Shown piece by piece: positions 11,941-27,800 of a stretch of DNA of 64,000 nucleotides. Each line of letters starts with the position of its first letter. The first letter of the stretch is position 1. Both the position numbers and the translations under genes were made by a program. Origin of the DNA: Loxodes magnus. Taxonomy: Eukaryota; Ciliophora; Karyorelictea; Loxodida; Loxodidae. The DNA lies in assembly GCA_946699065.1 (NCBI GenBank), contig CAMPDV010000020.1:186001-250000 (forward strand), read 5' to 3'. The notes under the pieces are model-generated. The model did not search any database. It was not told where the DNA came from and was given only the letters and a program-made list of their open reading frames with translations.

Positions 11941-14238
11941 ATGTAAGCAAAATTAAATACCTTATTGCTTGCAAATACTTAATCACAACTCAAGTAAGAA
12001 GACTACACCATTCCTATCTAATACAAAAGTACCTATGACTCTTAAAAAATCAACTCTTATTATATGAAAATATTCAGATCAGGAGATGGAAGAGGTTAGT
12101 AAATCCACTCTCCCAATGCTAATTGAACGAGTTAGTAATCTTCAAGCATTAAAGGTTTATCATCAATCTAAAGCAAAAGTGCAGTAAATGCTAATTAGAG
12201 CTTTGGGTTAAGAGAAAGTTTTAATAATGATAACTATGAAGATTAAATAGCTTATTATAAGTAGAGGATCTAGCAGCGATAGAATGAGTATTTAAGCGAT
12301 AAATAAAAAGAAAGCTAATTAAATTTGAAAAGTGATAAGTATAATCAACTTTTCTACAAGTTAAAGGAGAAGGAAAAGTAGAACTAATAGCAAATATACT
12401 AATGAATGCAGAAATCTTAGAGTTAAAATAATGAAGAAGTATTGAACTTAAGTATAAATTAAGTGTCTACCAATAATTTTTCATTTCAAACTAGAAGTGA
12501 ACTTTTAGAAAAACTTAAACAAAAAGAGAAAAATTAAAAAAGAAATGGATCTCCAATATTTTCAGTAGATTAGTTTAATAAGTAGATTGAAAAAAAATTT
12601 AAGAAATAAGAGGTTCAACAAAAGTTTTTAAACACTAGTTAATCACAATTGCTGCTCTTAAAGCATGAAGTCTAAAAAAATTAAAAATTTGAATTACTAC
12701 TAAGTTAGCATAGGGATAATTTTATAACTTCATAAAAAACGGAACAAACTAAGAAAATTATAGAACCCAGAAAAGATAAAATTGGAAAAAATAGTAAATT
12801 CGATTTTGATGAATTCTAGTATAGGATAAAAGATGGACTAGCATAAATAGAGCAAGAAATTACATATAAGCATAGCAATTTAAGATATCCATAAAACATT
12901 TAGAATTACTTTTAGTAATAAAATAGCAAAAAATAAATTTAAAAGCCTTTTAATATAAAAGCAATTGATACAAGTATGAAAAACACCTCTTTACATTCAT
13001 AAATCACTAATCATTTTGCTTAAGCAAGAAAAAAGTCATAAGATATGATAAAATAAATAAATAAAAACAAAAATAACGAATCAGATGAATAAGATTTTGG
13101 GAATATACAATCATAAAAATTAAAGTAAAGCAGAATTAATAACTTAAGTCCAACAATATAATATTTTTCAAAAACCTCACCAGATGATAATATTTTATTA
13201 AATGACATCAGTTAAATAGAAGGAAGAAAGTCAGGATAAAACATCTTTTAGAGCGAAAATATTTGAATTGCAGAAAGAAAATTAGAATAAGATATTCATA
13301 ATTAAAAGGATTGCCTGATATAAAATTAGTTAAAAAGAAGTTGAGATTTTTAAGATAAAGTTGATAAATTAAGTGTTCAATAATAAAGGATTAGTGTTCC
13401 AAACAAGTTTACATTACTTCAAGAAATGGAAAGCGTTATTTCAAATAGACTGTAATAGTATTCTGAATCTAAGAATTTATAAATAAAAAATAGCTCAGAG
13501 AAAAGTAAAATGTAAGGTAACATTTAATTAAATAAAAAGAAGCCAGAAATTTATTAATAAGAAAACCATTAAAAAAGTGATAATACTCTTCTCTAATCAT
13601 TTACAAAGATTAATGAAATAACTTAAGACATTGCTAAAAAATTAGATCAAAAAACACTTCATAGCAAAAAATTTATACCATTAATAGAATAAAATGACTA
13701 AAAAAGATCTAACCTGTATTTAAATTAATAAAAGGAAAATAAAAGCCTCTCAATAATTTAATAAATCAAAAGCACACAGGACTTACACTTAAAAAATTAT
13801 AATACTATCTAAAATAATTAATAAACTACAATGAATGAAAGAATAAAATAGTGGAAATAGAATATATTAAAAGGTGAAAAATTTAACTCACCTCACTTAA
13901 AAATTGAAAGTAGCAAGGAAAAAATAATAAATCAATCAATTAATTAGTCTGAATTATGTAACTTTAAGTCTGATCAAAGTATTGACTCTAAATTACATTT
14001 TCTTTCTGGCTGCAGTTCAGATTTATATTTAAATCCAAAAGAAAGTCAAAACTTTATAAAAAACAATTAAAATGAAGATATTGATCTGGAATTTCCTCCA
14101 AAGTTCTATTTTAAGAAGTAAGTTTTATAAAATAGTTAAAACAGTAGCAAGCATAAAGTTCCTCATTTGGATTTAAACAGTTTGAATACATATAATATCA
14201 AAGACTAAAATTATTAATTTATCTTAACTATTTATTGA
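11941..14238 (+). CDS. Low-complexity Q/N/K/S-rich protein
   Basis: Unrecognised 765-residue protein. The frame is open only with UAR = Gln and has four in-frame TGA read as Trp before the TGA stop at 14236. Composition is rich in Gln, Asn, Lys and Ser with scattered acidic residues. Short coiled-coil-like blocks occur (for example KYNQLFYKLKEKEKQN near residue 140), with no membrane segment and no catalytic motif. The C-terminal third carries hydrophobic-acidic patches such as EDIDLEFPPKFYFKK. Proteins like this are numerous in ciliates and often disordered. Reality as a gene is supported by length, by the change of composition at both ends and by an ATG right at the start. Function unknown. 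Confidence 0.65.
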
Positions 14239-15862
14239 TCATTCTTATATTAAATACTATTATTCAAATTTTTCTAGCTTTTCTCTTGTGAGTTAATACA
14301 AATTTATAGTATAATTTAAACTTTCCTTTTGTATTGCTAATTTAATTTTAAGATGCAAATAATGAAAGCAGATCTTTATTAATATATTAGTTATTCATTG
14401 TCTTATTTAATTATGTCCAGTCACGTTTTATATTTTATTTGCTTGTTTTTATTAAAAGAAAAACTTAAAGTTATCATAAATATATCCTGAATATGATCAA
14501 TTATCTCCTAGCTAAGTATCTAATAGTAATACAGATCTTCTATCAGATATAAACAACTTGTTTTTATTAATTTAAATAAGCTACATATGACTAAGTATGA
14601 AATATAAGGACATTTTAAATTTTATATTCCAGTTATTACTCCAAATATTCAATTAACTCTTTAATTTTTGTACAAGAAGTTAAAAATAGAAATTTTAGTT
14701 CTTGCTTTACTATATATTTGACTGTTTCAGTGCTATTTTTAATTACCTTTATGCTTATTAAACTTTAAAATGTAAAGTTAAATTTAAGATTATTATTATT
14801 TAGCATTTTACTCTATAACCTTACTCAAAAACTAATTTTTCCAAAGAATATAATAGTTTAAATAGAAATTCTCTAATGCATAGTTACTTTAGTCTTAGAA
14901 AATAAAGTTAATATTACAGTTTATGATAAAGAATTAATAGCCTTATAATGTTTGATTACTTTATCTACAATTATTTCCTCGATTAATATTAATTAGTCAA
15001 TAAAGATTTTAATTTAATAAACTTCTTCAAATTCTTTAAAAAATTTCTTTTTCATACAACTTAAATTTGCAGTTGCTAGACATTTAAATAGCTTTCAAAA
15101 GATTAAATTTATAGTCTAATTATTTAAAATAGTTTCTATAGTTCTATATTTCATCTATTTGAAATTCATACTCTCAGCATATGGATAAATATTAGTTTGT
15201 TAGGTTTAAGAGCATTGATTATTTATTTAGAGCTAATAATAAAAGTATTAATCTTATTTAAGCAAATCATTCTATATAATGATTTTATGTGTTCTTCTAA
15301 GTTAAATGCTAGAAAGTATAAATTTATCAAATAAACAACAGAAGCTAAATAGAAAATCTATTATTTTTCTATAACATGATTTGCTTTAAAATTTTAAAGC
15401 AATAATGATATTATATGGTGGATATAACTAGTTAAGTAAGCTTCAAGGAAAATTACACTTGATTTACTATTTATATATTTAATCCTTTCTTTATGCTTTT
15501 AAATACCAATATATTAATCTATGCTTATTTTTCTTCTAACTTAAAGCCGAATATAATTCTATAATTTTAAGTCCAAATTGCTACTTTAATATAGAGCCAG
15601 CAATATAGCATTCAAATCTAAAGTTTAGCATTAATTTCTGTGCTTCATTTATTTCTGTCTGACTAAAAATTTATAAGATTAAAAGTTAATTTCTCTTGTA
15701 ACTATAAAATTAGAATGAAGTGACTAGAATAGTAAAAGTCTTTATATAAACAGAATCCTAAATGGTTGCATAAGATTAGATTATATAGTACTAGCATTGA
15801 TGAGATTTGATATGCAGTAAATAGTTAAAATTTAAATAAATAAAGTTTATTAAAAGTTTAGA
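14239..15862. other. Convergent intergenic spacer
   Basis: About 1.6 kb of AT-rich sequence between the 3' ends of a plus-strand gene and the minus-strand dynein gene. No coding-like frame, RNA gene or repeat was recognised. Confidence 0.6.
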
Positions 15863-18800
15863 TCAATCAGCTTTAGAAAGCAAAAGCGCTGTTCCTCTTT
15901 TAATCCAACACTCAGGCTTTGTCTCACCTGGATTTAGATCTACATAAAGCATAAAGGAAGGTCTTTCTCTTGTTCCTGTTCTTATAGGATAATAATAGAG
16001 AGGACATTGGTAAAATACAGTGCCTTTTTGTTTTTTTCGTTCTTAGACAGGCTTAAACCAAATGACAGGCATATTTATGTAAAGCTCCATGGGCTGAGGA
16101 TCTGAAAGCTAAAGCTCATTATTAGTATTCCATTAACAAGAAGCGCCTTCTAATATTAAACCTTTTACATAAATACCACTTCCTTCTTTTGGTGGTGTTT
16201 TCAATTCTTCTTCATTTCTCATAGGATGGAATTCCCAAGTTAAGGTATCAATAGCATGTCCAAATTTCAAATTGCACTATTAGAGTAAAGCAGTTGTAAA
16301 GCCAGTTGGATAGGTGAACGCGGAAAGTCAGAAAATGGTTGGTTAGAATTATAAACCCCAAATTTTAAAAACATCAATTCTTTAATTCAAATCTCTAATC
16401 CAACTTCCTAAGGGCTTAAGACTTGGGTAACAATATAACCATGAATTTGGTACCAAGTTTTTACCAAGTGAGTCCATAACTTGCTCTAATTCAACACTAA
16501 TAACGACTAAACCTTTGATACCTTTTTGCAAGTCTATAAGACTTTTATTTACATATCTTATCAATTGGTTGTATCTCTAAATTTCTTATAAAACTACTGG
16601 TTTTAAAGGAGATTTATCAGGTCCCCATTTTGCAAGAACTGCTTCATAATCAATAACTTGTGGGAGTTGTTCGAGTAATTCCTAAGTAAGAGTTAAAACT
16701 TTCTGCTCTGGACTCTCTTCGCCAGCAGCTTCTATTTTTGGCTGCATTTAAATCACACATCCTAAGAGTTCTTTAGTATCAGCTTATTATGAAGAAATTT
16801 CAGCATTAATGTGCTGACCGAAAGCTTCTGGTTTATCAATAGTTGGGAAAAATTATGGATTTTTAATGATTTCTTTGTAGAATTAAGGTGTAGGTGCTTA
16901 ACTGTCCTAAACGGGCTTGTAATTGCTATCATCAGGAATGACGTAAGGTAAGTTAGTACCAGGACAAAGCTTATACTTGACTTCATCAATAACTTCTTAG
17001 TTAAATAATTCCAAAGCATAAGTTAGAAGGACTTTTCTATCCTTATCATCTGTTACTCTACCTCCATAACTAACTTCAGCGATAAGATATCTTATTGCAT
17101 CCCAAGGTAGTTTTTAAGCTTCTTTAGATTCTGAAATATACATCTAAAGAATGTTATCGCATACTTGGAAATCACTATCATTGAATGAATAAGTAACATT
17201 CCATCCAAGGTTTTTGAATTTCTTTCTCTCAGTAAGTATACTATGGAACCAGCAAAGTGAATAAAGCAACTTTTTATACTTATTCTTCTCTTAATCATTT
17301 GATAGAGCTGTAAAGTTGTCTTCTGTCATTGTGTTGTAAAGTCTAAGCATGTTCTATTTCAAACCTTTAGGAGGTTCTGTTGTTAACTTCAGAGACTTTT
17401 ATAGCAAAGCAATGGGAAATTTAGGATGTGGATCAGAAGACATCCAAATTCTGAATTATTCAGCCGGGTCCTTTTTAGAAATATGCTCTAATATTTTATT
17501 TAGCATTGGTAGCCAAGAAATTGATAGATGGCAATTTGCCAAAAATACCCAATTACCTTTTGTAGCAGCATCTGAAATAGCATCTCGAGCTTTTTTCTCT
17601 TAACCTTTACCTAAAGGAACTTCTTCTATTTCCCTATTTTCTTCTTTAGCAAGTTATTGTAAAGATGCAGAAGGATCAACTCCTGGACTTAAAACAAAAA
17701 TAATTGGTTAAACAGATTTACCTTCAGTATAAACTGCTTTTAAATCTAGAGAAGGAGGATCAATGAATTCATGGCCTAATTTCATTTCTACAAAATTGTT
17801 AATAGCAAATAGAACTCTGTCTGGTCTCAGGCACCTTAAAATTATCATTTTCTTTAGGTAATCCTCGCATTTAGCATCCCATTCTCCAGGTAAACTGGAA
17901 TCTTCAGGCTCACCGTTCATATACCATCTTTTCCACTCCTTGCGACTGTGTGTTAAACCTCCAATAATATTAGTAAAACTGGGAAGTTTTCTATCCAATT
18001 CAGTTATATTATCCCACATTTCAGGAGTTATCCATTCTGTATCTGGATTTGGTTCCTGTTGACTTCTGTCAATTACTTAACCACCTCTAAGGAAGAAGTT
18101 ATACTCATCGTTATCAATTTCTTTCTTCATTTACAAAATTTTGACTGTCATTTGCAGTGACAGCAAGAGTTTATGCTTTTCAAAGAGACCTTTACAGAAA
18201 TACTTATAAATAGCTTAAGTGTGATATTTATTAATATCTTCAATTCTGTCTTATGTAGAGTCATAAACACCTCCCTTCAATCTGCTGCTTCTAATTGAGT
18301 CTATAAAGCGTTCAATATATGAATCTAAACTGAATTAGTACATTGGGGATATTTGGACTAAATCAGCAAGAACGAAAAAAAGTTCTGATGCTTGCTTAGC
18401 ACTTGGAATATAATTATCTCTGATTTGCTCTAATTTGATCATAGAATTTTGAGCTGTCTTGATTTAGTGGCTGACTGTAATACTAGTCTCTTTACTCTAC
18501 TGGAGAGTATTAATAAGTTATTCATCATCTAGAAGGGAAGACGGTTCACTATTTTTAAGAAGCGTTAAAATTTAGTCTTCTATCTCTTTAAGTTTTTACT
18601 CTCCTTTTGCTATTTCTCTAATAGATTAGTTTTTTTAATCTTCTATTTTAGGCTCTTCCTCTTTTACTACAATACTTAGTAATTAGCCTTCCAAACCAGT
18701 TGCCATAACTTGGAAATTGACTAAGGTCACTTTAGCAATAATTTCTGGTGTATAATGTGGATTTGCAATTCTAGTAGCGAAGTATATTTTGAAGCTTTCG

Positions 18801-21800
18801 TTATACTACAAATCTTTCTCGTTAAACTTGATAATTAATTATCCTTTCATGTTCTTAATTGATTTATTAAGAATAGGGTCTAAAATTGAATCAAACTCCT
18901 CTGTTAAATCTTATAGCAAGACTATTTAACCAAACCTAAGTCCATTCTCTAAAATACTAACGTAATTTTCGGCCTTTAGATCAGTAATTTTAACTCCTTC
19001 TTCCATATTCTTAATCCAAGTTGTTGCTTAGATTTAAGGATCTACTAAAAGTGGCCATCTGTTGCTTTAAGTTGTGAGTACACCATTTTCCTGACTAAAT
19101 CTATCACTTGGTAATTTTTTAAAGTTCCATTATTGAATTACAGCAGGATTTACAAGGAAAGTACAGAAATCAAACTCAGTGCTTAAAATAATTTTAGCTT
19201 CATTAACTCTTGGAATCCAGTGATTGTTGACAAGATCATCTCTAAAGAAACTAGTAAAAGGCCCATTGTAAGCTAAAAATGCAGCTGCTATCATAGTATC
19301 TCCAGGTAATTTTAAGAATTCTTCTTTATATATTTCGATAGTTTCTTTCCAACGTTTTTGTTCATCTGACAAACCATCTACTAGTTTTTGAGCTCTTTCT
19401 AGTTTAATTTATAAGATATTAGCTTCATCTTTTAGTTACTACATTTCATTGTTATTGTTTTTGTAATTTAAGTCTAGTTCTGCAATTGTTTATCTGATTT
19501 TTTCAAGTTCTGCTACAAGTCTTTCATGCTCTTCCTTCATGCGACTCAAATTTGCTTATAAAGTTTCTACTGTTTTCCTTTTTGGTTCTACATCACGATA
19601 GCATTTAGCATAAATTTCCATAGCATGCACCCAAGAACATAAAGCACCAGCAGCTCTTGAAACGCTACTAATTGCCTCTGGCTAAAATGTAGGTCTTTTT
19701 GTATAAGCTTCGATTTTTTTCAGTGTTTTATTTGAAATTCTTTCTTTATCGAAGTTTCTAATATATGTTAAGAAGTTGGCATCTGAAAGTTATTTTTTAG
19801 ACTCATCCCATGTAGCTGGCTTTTAGAACAACACCATAACAGCACTCATTACTTCCATAACTGCATCTGGAGGCTTTGCATAAGCTTTAACCTCAGCGAC
19901 ATCACTCTTTTAAAGCTTTTCAAGTGCTTCTTCTGCCTACTTCAATGCTGGTAGCGCTTATTCTAGATCTCTCTCAGCTTCATCAGCAACAATTTTAACC
20001 TCTTTACTTTCTTTCTCAATCTTGTGCTATTCAGAAGCAACATTCTTTTCATTTTCATCAGCAAGTCTTGATTTTTATTTAATTTGAATCATTAAATCTT
20101 CACAGTTTTTTTGCTATTTATGGACTTGTTCTTTTTTAATATTTAACTCGTGCTACATCACGCTTACTTATTTAGCAGCTGTTTCTAACTTGCTCAAACC
20201 TCCACTCAATTTATCTCTTTATGTTCCAATTTCTAATTCTTTGTTCCTTTTCAACCTCAAATATCCTAAAACAAGTTCTAAAAATGAAGTTGGAGTAACA
20301 TAGTAATGTCTTTTATGCTACTTAAGCATTAAATCTGCGTTGACACATACAGCTGAGTGGAATTTCTAGAAGCTTTAACTGATTTAAGGAACATCTTCAG
20401 GATTTATGATGCTTGACTTTTAAGCAGCGTTTGATAAAAAGTGATCAGCAACTTCAATAAGCGCTTCATCGGGCCAAGGCATGAACCATATAATGGTAGT
20501 ATTATTAACTAGAGCAGGGTACATACGAACATAATTTCTAAAATGATCTCCTATTGGAGAGGCACAGAAAGCAACATGTAAGTTTTTCCTTACTCTTTGC
20601 ATGAAGAATTCTATTAAAGACTCTTAAGTTTCTGAAAATCCAGCTTATTTAGCAGCTTTTCTGACATTTTCTCTGATGTTTTTGTATTCATCATTATTAT
20701 AAATGTTTGGAATTTCTCCTTAAGCTAGTAAGTTATTTAGATCTTCTAAGAAACCTTCATTTGTTACTTGATTATCTGCAAAAAGGAAAATAACGGCTTC
20801 ATCATTTATGCCAGCAATAGATTTTAATTTTTTAGCATCCTCTCTAAACTACTAAAGTTCATAACTTCGAGTTACTTCAATTTCAAAAGTACTAGTGTTG
20901 TTGATAGATCCAGCTAATCGAGTTAAACTATGTCTACCTGAACCTCCAACTCCTACCAAAAGAGCATGTCCTCTTTCTTATCTCATAATTCTTTAGATTT
21001 AGCAGACATATTAAATGGCATCTTTAAAAAGAACAAGATCCATTTTAAGATTACGGGGATCGTCATTATATTTGTCCAGCTTCTTTTATATAAATTACTT
21101 TAAATCATCTCTATTTTAAACTTCATCATAAGCTTTTACTAGGTCACCCATAAAATCTACAAAAATAGGATCTACCATTTCCTCTTATCCATCTATTCCA
21201 ATTATTTTTGCTAAGCAAGCTGAATAATTTTGCTAAAGCCAAGCTTCCATCTAGTCATCTAAAAGTTACTTCAGAAGTTTTCTATCATCAAAGCTAATCA
21301 AACGATCACTGAAAATTCTTAAGCATTCATGTGCCCACAGTTTTACCATTTACTCTCGACTGTCGTGGAAACTTCGATTAGCTTAATCACGAATACCTTA
21401 TACAACTTTACTCATATCTCTCATGTTAAAGACGTAATGGCATTTAGAAGGAGTAGGCAAGAAAGTCTCTCGAACTCTTTTATATAACATCATTGTAGCT
21501 TAAGCAAGAGGTTCATCTAAATTTTTAACTTCTTCTTCGAAGTCACTTAGCTTATTTTTAAGAATCATTGTGTAGATTCTTTTGATTGAGTATTCTGCAG
21601 GAGTTGTAAAATTTATCAAGTTGAATTTTGATTGTAATCTGCGAGAAATTACAGCTCTTCCACCACCTGGTGGTCCCATTGCTGCAATAAGTTTCATATC
21701 TTATACATATTTGAATGTTAGCTTTTATCTATCATACCAACCATCATAATCCATCCATTGTCTAAGTAACTCAAGTGGAGGTTATGAACCGAAAGTATCT

Positions 21801-24800
21801 TTTTTAGGCATATTTAAATCATCAACAAAGCAAATATATTTCTTTCCTCCTGGTGGTCCTAATTTGTTTTAAGTTAGTTTATCACATTTAGATTCTATGA
21901 TTTCCTGAACCTTATTGGAGCTAGTCTAAGCTGAAAGGTTTAATATGAAATAGGCAAAATCTTATTCAGGAATAAAATTGTTAAGAACTTATTCGATGAT
22001 TGATGTTTTACCAGTTCCAGTTTTTCCCACACATAGTATGTGGTTTTTCTTGATTGCTAATCTACTAATTAACTCAATATATCTAGTTGTATCAATTGTC
22101 ATTACAATAATACTAAAGAATGGAACGTTCTAAGGAATTCTTTCGGTTTCCTTTAGTAAATCTTTCCAATGTGACCAATCTCTTTTTTCCTTAGATAAAT
22201 AGTATTCATACATTGTATCTTGACTAGGAAATCCTGTTTCTAGTTCTCTTAATTCGATATCAAGCATATTTCTTCCCTTTTAATTAACAGCTCCTCCTAC
22301 TGACCATAGAATACTAAAGATAAAGATTTTTTCTAAGAAAGCGAAATAAGGATCAATTTCTTCAGGGGTTAAATTTTCCTAAATATAAGCAAAAGCATCA
22401 AATAATTTGGTTAGACTTACGATGGCATTAATTTCAGTAATAGGAATTAATTCTTTGCATTTCTTTCTTACTGCCAGAAGCTTACTAAGATATTTTTCTT
22501 CCCATTCTAGCAAATTATTTTAAAGCATTGTATCATTTTTCCTCTATACCCAGGAATTCCAATATGGCTTGTAGGTTTAATCGTTTGAGTCTAAGAAAAT
22601 AATACCAGCTCTACTGACTGTTGCAGGACTTGCTTATTCTAAATCTTCAACTTCAAAAACCAAGCTTGTCCAGTTATTTAGAGATATTCTGTCGTTGTTA
22701 ACAAGAGTCAATACCTTACTGTCATCAAGAACTGAATTCATACTTTCAATCCATAAAGTATCTACAGGTCCATCAAAAACTAACCATTTTAAGTGCTCAT
22801 ATGGATCAGTAACGGCTTTTCTCAATAAATTTGATAGAATTCCATCATTCCATTCTCCAGATGAATCGTTATATCCAAAGAGTTCATTCACATCTATACT
22901 CTTAGGATTCAAATCAAAAACTTCTACTTTGAAATATTTTTCAGCATTAGTGCCAGCTCTAGCTAAGCTTGTTAATGATTTTTGAAGAGTACGCCATACT
23001 ACACTTTTGCCAGATAAAGTCTAGCCCATAAGCATTACACCATGTCTAGTATGCTTAGTTGTATAAAACTATAGAATCTTTTCTATTTGAGGCATATGTG
23101 GCTATAGTCCAGCTGCTTTTAGTTCTTCAATAAGTTTTTCCTTAAGAACTCCATCAAATTCATTAGGTAGAGTAGTTTGGAAAATACCACGTAGTAATGC
23201 TATGAAAAGTTCTTAATCTTCTTTGATAAATTTAGGATCATTCATATCAAAAACTGCCTACATCAAAATTAGATTTTCTTCCATTTCCATATTTTCTCTC
23301 TTAAACCTACCAGCAAGATTCAAAACTGATTTCAAAGAACGCATACCAAAGTCATAGTGATTTTATTTCGAAAGCTGTTGAGTCATTAAATTATACATTG
23401 TAACTATCTTTTAAGAAAGAACCTTTCCTTCAGAGAAACCTTCACTTAAAAGAATGTTTTCGCAGATAATTTTCAGATCAGGCACCATCATTGATATTGG
23501 CCTAAACAATGATTTAAGATTATCAGGTAATTCAGATCTACCTGCATATCCAGGATTCATAGTAATAAAAATACCACAACCTAAATTAAGTTTAATCTAT
23601 TATCCTTCAAAAAGAAAATCAGGCTTTTCTAGCTTAATAGCATCTAAGATGGTTGATATTTATTGAGCAACAACTGATAGTACTTCTACTTCAATTCTGT
23701 TAAATTCATCAAAGCATCCCCATCCTCCTGTTTATGCTAAACCACTAAATTGTCTTCCAAGAGTTTTAAAGTCCATTTAATCCGAACAATTGAAAACTAT
23801 AACGTATTTAGCCATATTTTTACCTAAATCTTTTACTGTTTCTGTTTTTCCAGTACCTGCAGGACCTTGAGGGGCACCACCTCTTTTAAGATGCATAGCA
23901 GTTGTTAAAGTCATATAGCATCTATCAGTTAACGGAGTTACAACCAAACGTCCATTATTTCCTTAATACTCATATCCATATTAAAAGGAAGTATTAGTTT
24001 GTTTTATTAAGCAGATACATTAATCTTACTCTGTATTTTCCTTTTCTTTTTCAAATCTTAAATTTTAGAGCCATTCAAAACTGTTCGTCGATTCGCAGTG
24101 TTTATTCTAAAGTCTCTCGAGGATTTCAAGAGCATGCTATTCTATTGTAATAAGAGCAACAACTCTCAATCTTTCAATTAAAGTAAGTTATGATTTGACA
24201 ATATCAACTAATTTCTTCTTGTAATCCTTTTGCTTTTTAATTATAACTTTCATGGCTTTTTTATTAGTTTCCATTTTATCAAGTGCATTTGTGCAATCTT
24301 CGGTCCAAGAAATCTAACTAGCTGTAATTAATAACTATCCAGGATGAGTTTTAATCCAAAGAGATTTGTCATGCTTTTTTTATTAGAACTATAATAAACA
24401 TTTTTGTAGTTCTTTTTTAAGAGTAAGTCTCATCCACTCTTCTACTTCAGGAAGTCATTTTTCAACATTATCTTCAGCTTTCACTTTACCTCCGGAGAAA
24501 GGAACTTTTTCTTACTCTGGAGATATCATTCCTACAACTTCATAAGTTTTGGCTGCTCCTTTTGCCACATGTCCTACCTAAAATTCCAATTTTTAAATTG
24601 CTTCAAAGCATTTCTTAATATGCTTTTGTACTTTTTCAGGTTCTTTACTTTGGCCCAGTATTTCTAATAAATCATCATTACTCAAAAAATAAAATCTTGG
24701 GAATTTTCTTCTTGTACTATCTAGTAGCTGATCTAAAGATTTTTATATGCTGTCCATTCGTTTAGTTAGCTCCAAAAGAGTTTCATAAAATCCAGGATAG

Positions 24801-27800
24801 CAAATAGCTGTGATGACATTCCTGTTATTGTTAATTCTTCTCATCTCTTCATCAAATCGAGTATTTGTTTCTTCAAACTTCTTATATTCATGAGGAAGTT
24901 ATTTTGCATAATCAGTTTAGCCAATGAAAATAGATTCCATATACATCCACTACTTTTAAGTTTAAAGTAAAAGTTCCAAAGTTTCATTTATTTGACTTAA
25001 AGTATGTTCCCATTTGTTAATGTCTTCTTCAAAAGGCTAAGCATATACACTACTTTTCATGGAAGAAAGTTAAACGTTATGATCTTCAAGCAATTTTAGT
25101 ACAGGATCGATTTGAGTGATTTTGAAGTATTTTCCCTTATGAGATTCCATGTGAAGTTGCATATGATCCCAACTTTCTTTCACTTTATTAATAGATTGTT
25201 CAATTGCAAGTTGCTATTTTGCTTTATTAGAAATAGTGCTGATTGTTTCTACATATTAGTGAATTTATAGTCTGAAAATCTCATCTAATGTAAATTAGGG
25301 AGAATTTTGATCGAAAGGTTATCTGATATCATCCTTTAGCTCACTCCAATGTCTCTCTCTCATTGCACTATGACCTAAATCTTCTAGCAAGGGCATGGTA
25401 TTTAAAAATATTTCAAGTTCAGATCTTAAATGTTTCCATACTCCCCAGTTCATCATATCTTTAGCAAGATCTTCTAATTCCTTATTTATACGTTTAGCTT
25501 CATACATCATATCTCTAATTTCTAACTTATAAAAGCTCATTTGTTTCCACTCTTATAATGTTTTGTCCCAATTATCTTTGATTCCCCAAATTTTCTCAAG
25601 AAGTGATAAATCTTTCTCTACTTCTACAAGCTCTTTGAAACCTACTTGGTCTATTTTGAACAAATTAAGGCCAAATTGCATTCTATCTTCCTCAGATCTA
25701 AATCTTTATGTCTCGTCTTTAAATTCTGCAATACCTTTCAAAGCTACTTCGTTTTAGGAACCTGCTGATTCAAGATTAAAAGGAGCTGAACTGATGAAAA
25801 TTTGCCTATGTTCAAGTACTTTTTTCTAGAAATCATCAAGATTCTTTTCTACTTCCATTTTATGATCTTTTCTTGCCTTTTCAAGCTTTGATTCTGTTTA
25901 TTTAAGAACTTCTTTGTATTGCACCACTCTTTCATTAAGACCCTCAAGCATTTTCGTTTCTTCCTCTGATATATTAATTTCGTAACTCTTATCTCCACCT
26001 CTTAGATATTCGTATTTTTACACAAGAGGTACAAGCATCGCTTCAACTTCAGGAATTTCTTTCTATCTTTAAAGAAGCAAATCATTGAGCTCTTTCCAAA
26101 CATGAATGTCTTGATAAGGCGATACTTAGAGTTCTTCTTCAGTTGTCTTAAAAAGTTGATACATATCATTAAGCTCTTTTTATGCAATTTTGTTAATCTA
26201 GTCATTGAAATGTTGAATATACTAATTACAGTGACTAGTCAAGTCTGCTTTGATTTAAGAATTGTCAATTTCAACAAACATATAAGTTACACTTGATTTA
26301 TAGGCAGGAATGATTTCAGTAATCATCTAGTTGAAATTTTCTATTTAGGATTTCAAAGTATCTATGTCTTGTGTTTTCTAAATTGTTCTGGAGACAAAAA
26401 GTTCTTTGTTTTTATTAAATACAAGTTCTCGAATTTTGGCAGTCATCCAATAATTAATAGCTTCCTCCATACTCTTTTAGCACTCGCTCATTTGGTTTCT
26501 TATTTGTTTAAGGATTTGCTTAATTTCTTTATCATTAATAACGTGATCATAAAACGATTTATGCTTCGTCTTCTCTTCCTTTTTACCTCTTGGACTTACT
26601 TCTTAAGGCAATGCTTCTTTTGTTTATTGCTTACGAATCATTCCTCCCAACCCAGTTTAATCCTTAGCTTAATCTTCGAGTATAATTTTTGCTCTTTCTT
26701 CATCGAAGGCCATCTAAAGCCTTGGAATATTTTTAGTAAGCAAGAACATTTTTTCTATAACTGCTTCAATCATGCTACTAAGTTATTCTCTGGTTGGTTC
26801 AAAATCAACTCTTTTTTCTTTGACAATAAGTTGAGTATAAACTTTAAAAAGAGGAGAAGAAGTTTACTGATCCTAGCAGATTGCTTTTAATAATTTATTT
26901 AAACTTATTTTAGCTGATTTTCTCAAACTCAGCTCTAATTATTTATCAAGGCCTTCAACAAACTTAATCCATTACTTCTGTTCATCATTATTCTTGTTAT
27001 TGAAAATTTCTCTGTACATATGGAATAAATGCATCTTTACTTCATCATAAGTTTTGATTAAGAAAGCTCGCTATTTATCTCTTTTCTTTTCTTAAGCAAA
27101 TTCGAAAGTTTTCTTTTCATATACTTTATTCTTTTTAGCTTTTAGCAAAATTGCTTCGGAAATTTTCTAAAATAGTTATATGATATTCAGTCTAGCTTTT
27201 TTATAGTTTTTTACATTTGTGTTGCATTCCCAGCAAGCTCTTCTCCAACTGATTATTTACCCATCAATGCTTCCTTTTATTATCCATGATTTTTATTTTC
27301 CTTAACTCAAAGATTTGTCTAATTTCTTTAAATGATGGCTAAAAAGTTTTCGCTCATCAGGATCCAGTTCATTCATAACAGCATTATAATCCCTTACAAC
27401 AAGCATCACATTTTCTCGGACTATTCTTAAGTCTTCACGTTATCTCGCAAGGTCTTAAGCTGGAGCTGGAATCAAAACACCAAAACTAGATTGTTTTTCC
27501 CAGTATCTAACTTCTGTCAAGGTTTTCAAAATATTTTCGTCAAAATTTGATTCAAGGAAAGTATTTTTACCATCTTCCGAATCGATTCTGTTGAAAAGTT
27601 AAACTTCTAAACCCTTTTACAAAGCATTATTATTGCCATCTAAAGTATGAACTTCTGTTGTCCAATCTTTCAGGCACTAAGCTGCCCAAGATTCCAATAA
27701 TTGCTTAGTTTTCTCATAGGTTTTTTCTATAACTTGCTTTTTTCTATTTTTTTACGTTTCATCTGTAATTCAATCTAACTGTTCAAGGCAACGTAACTAC

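Noticed and set aside
22695..22985. Plus-strand open frames inside the dynein gene (also at 26369-26890, 29566-29769)
   Set aside because: The opposite strand encodes conserved dynein sequence without interruption; these frames are hydrophobic or low-complexity antisense shadows.
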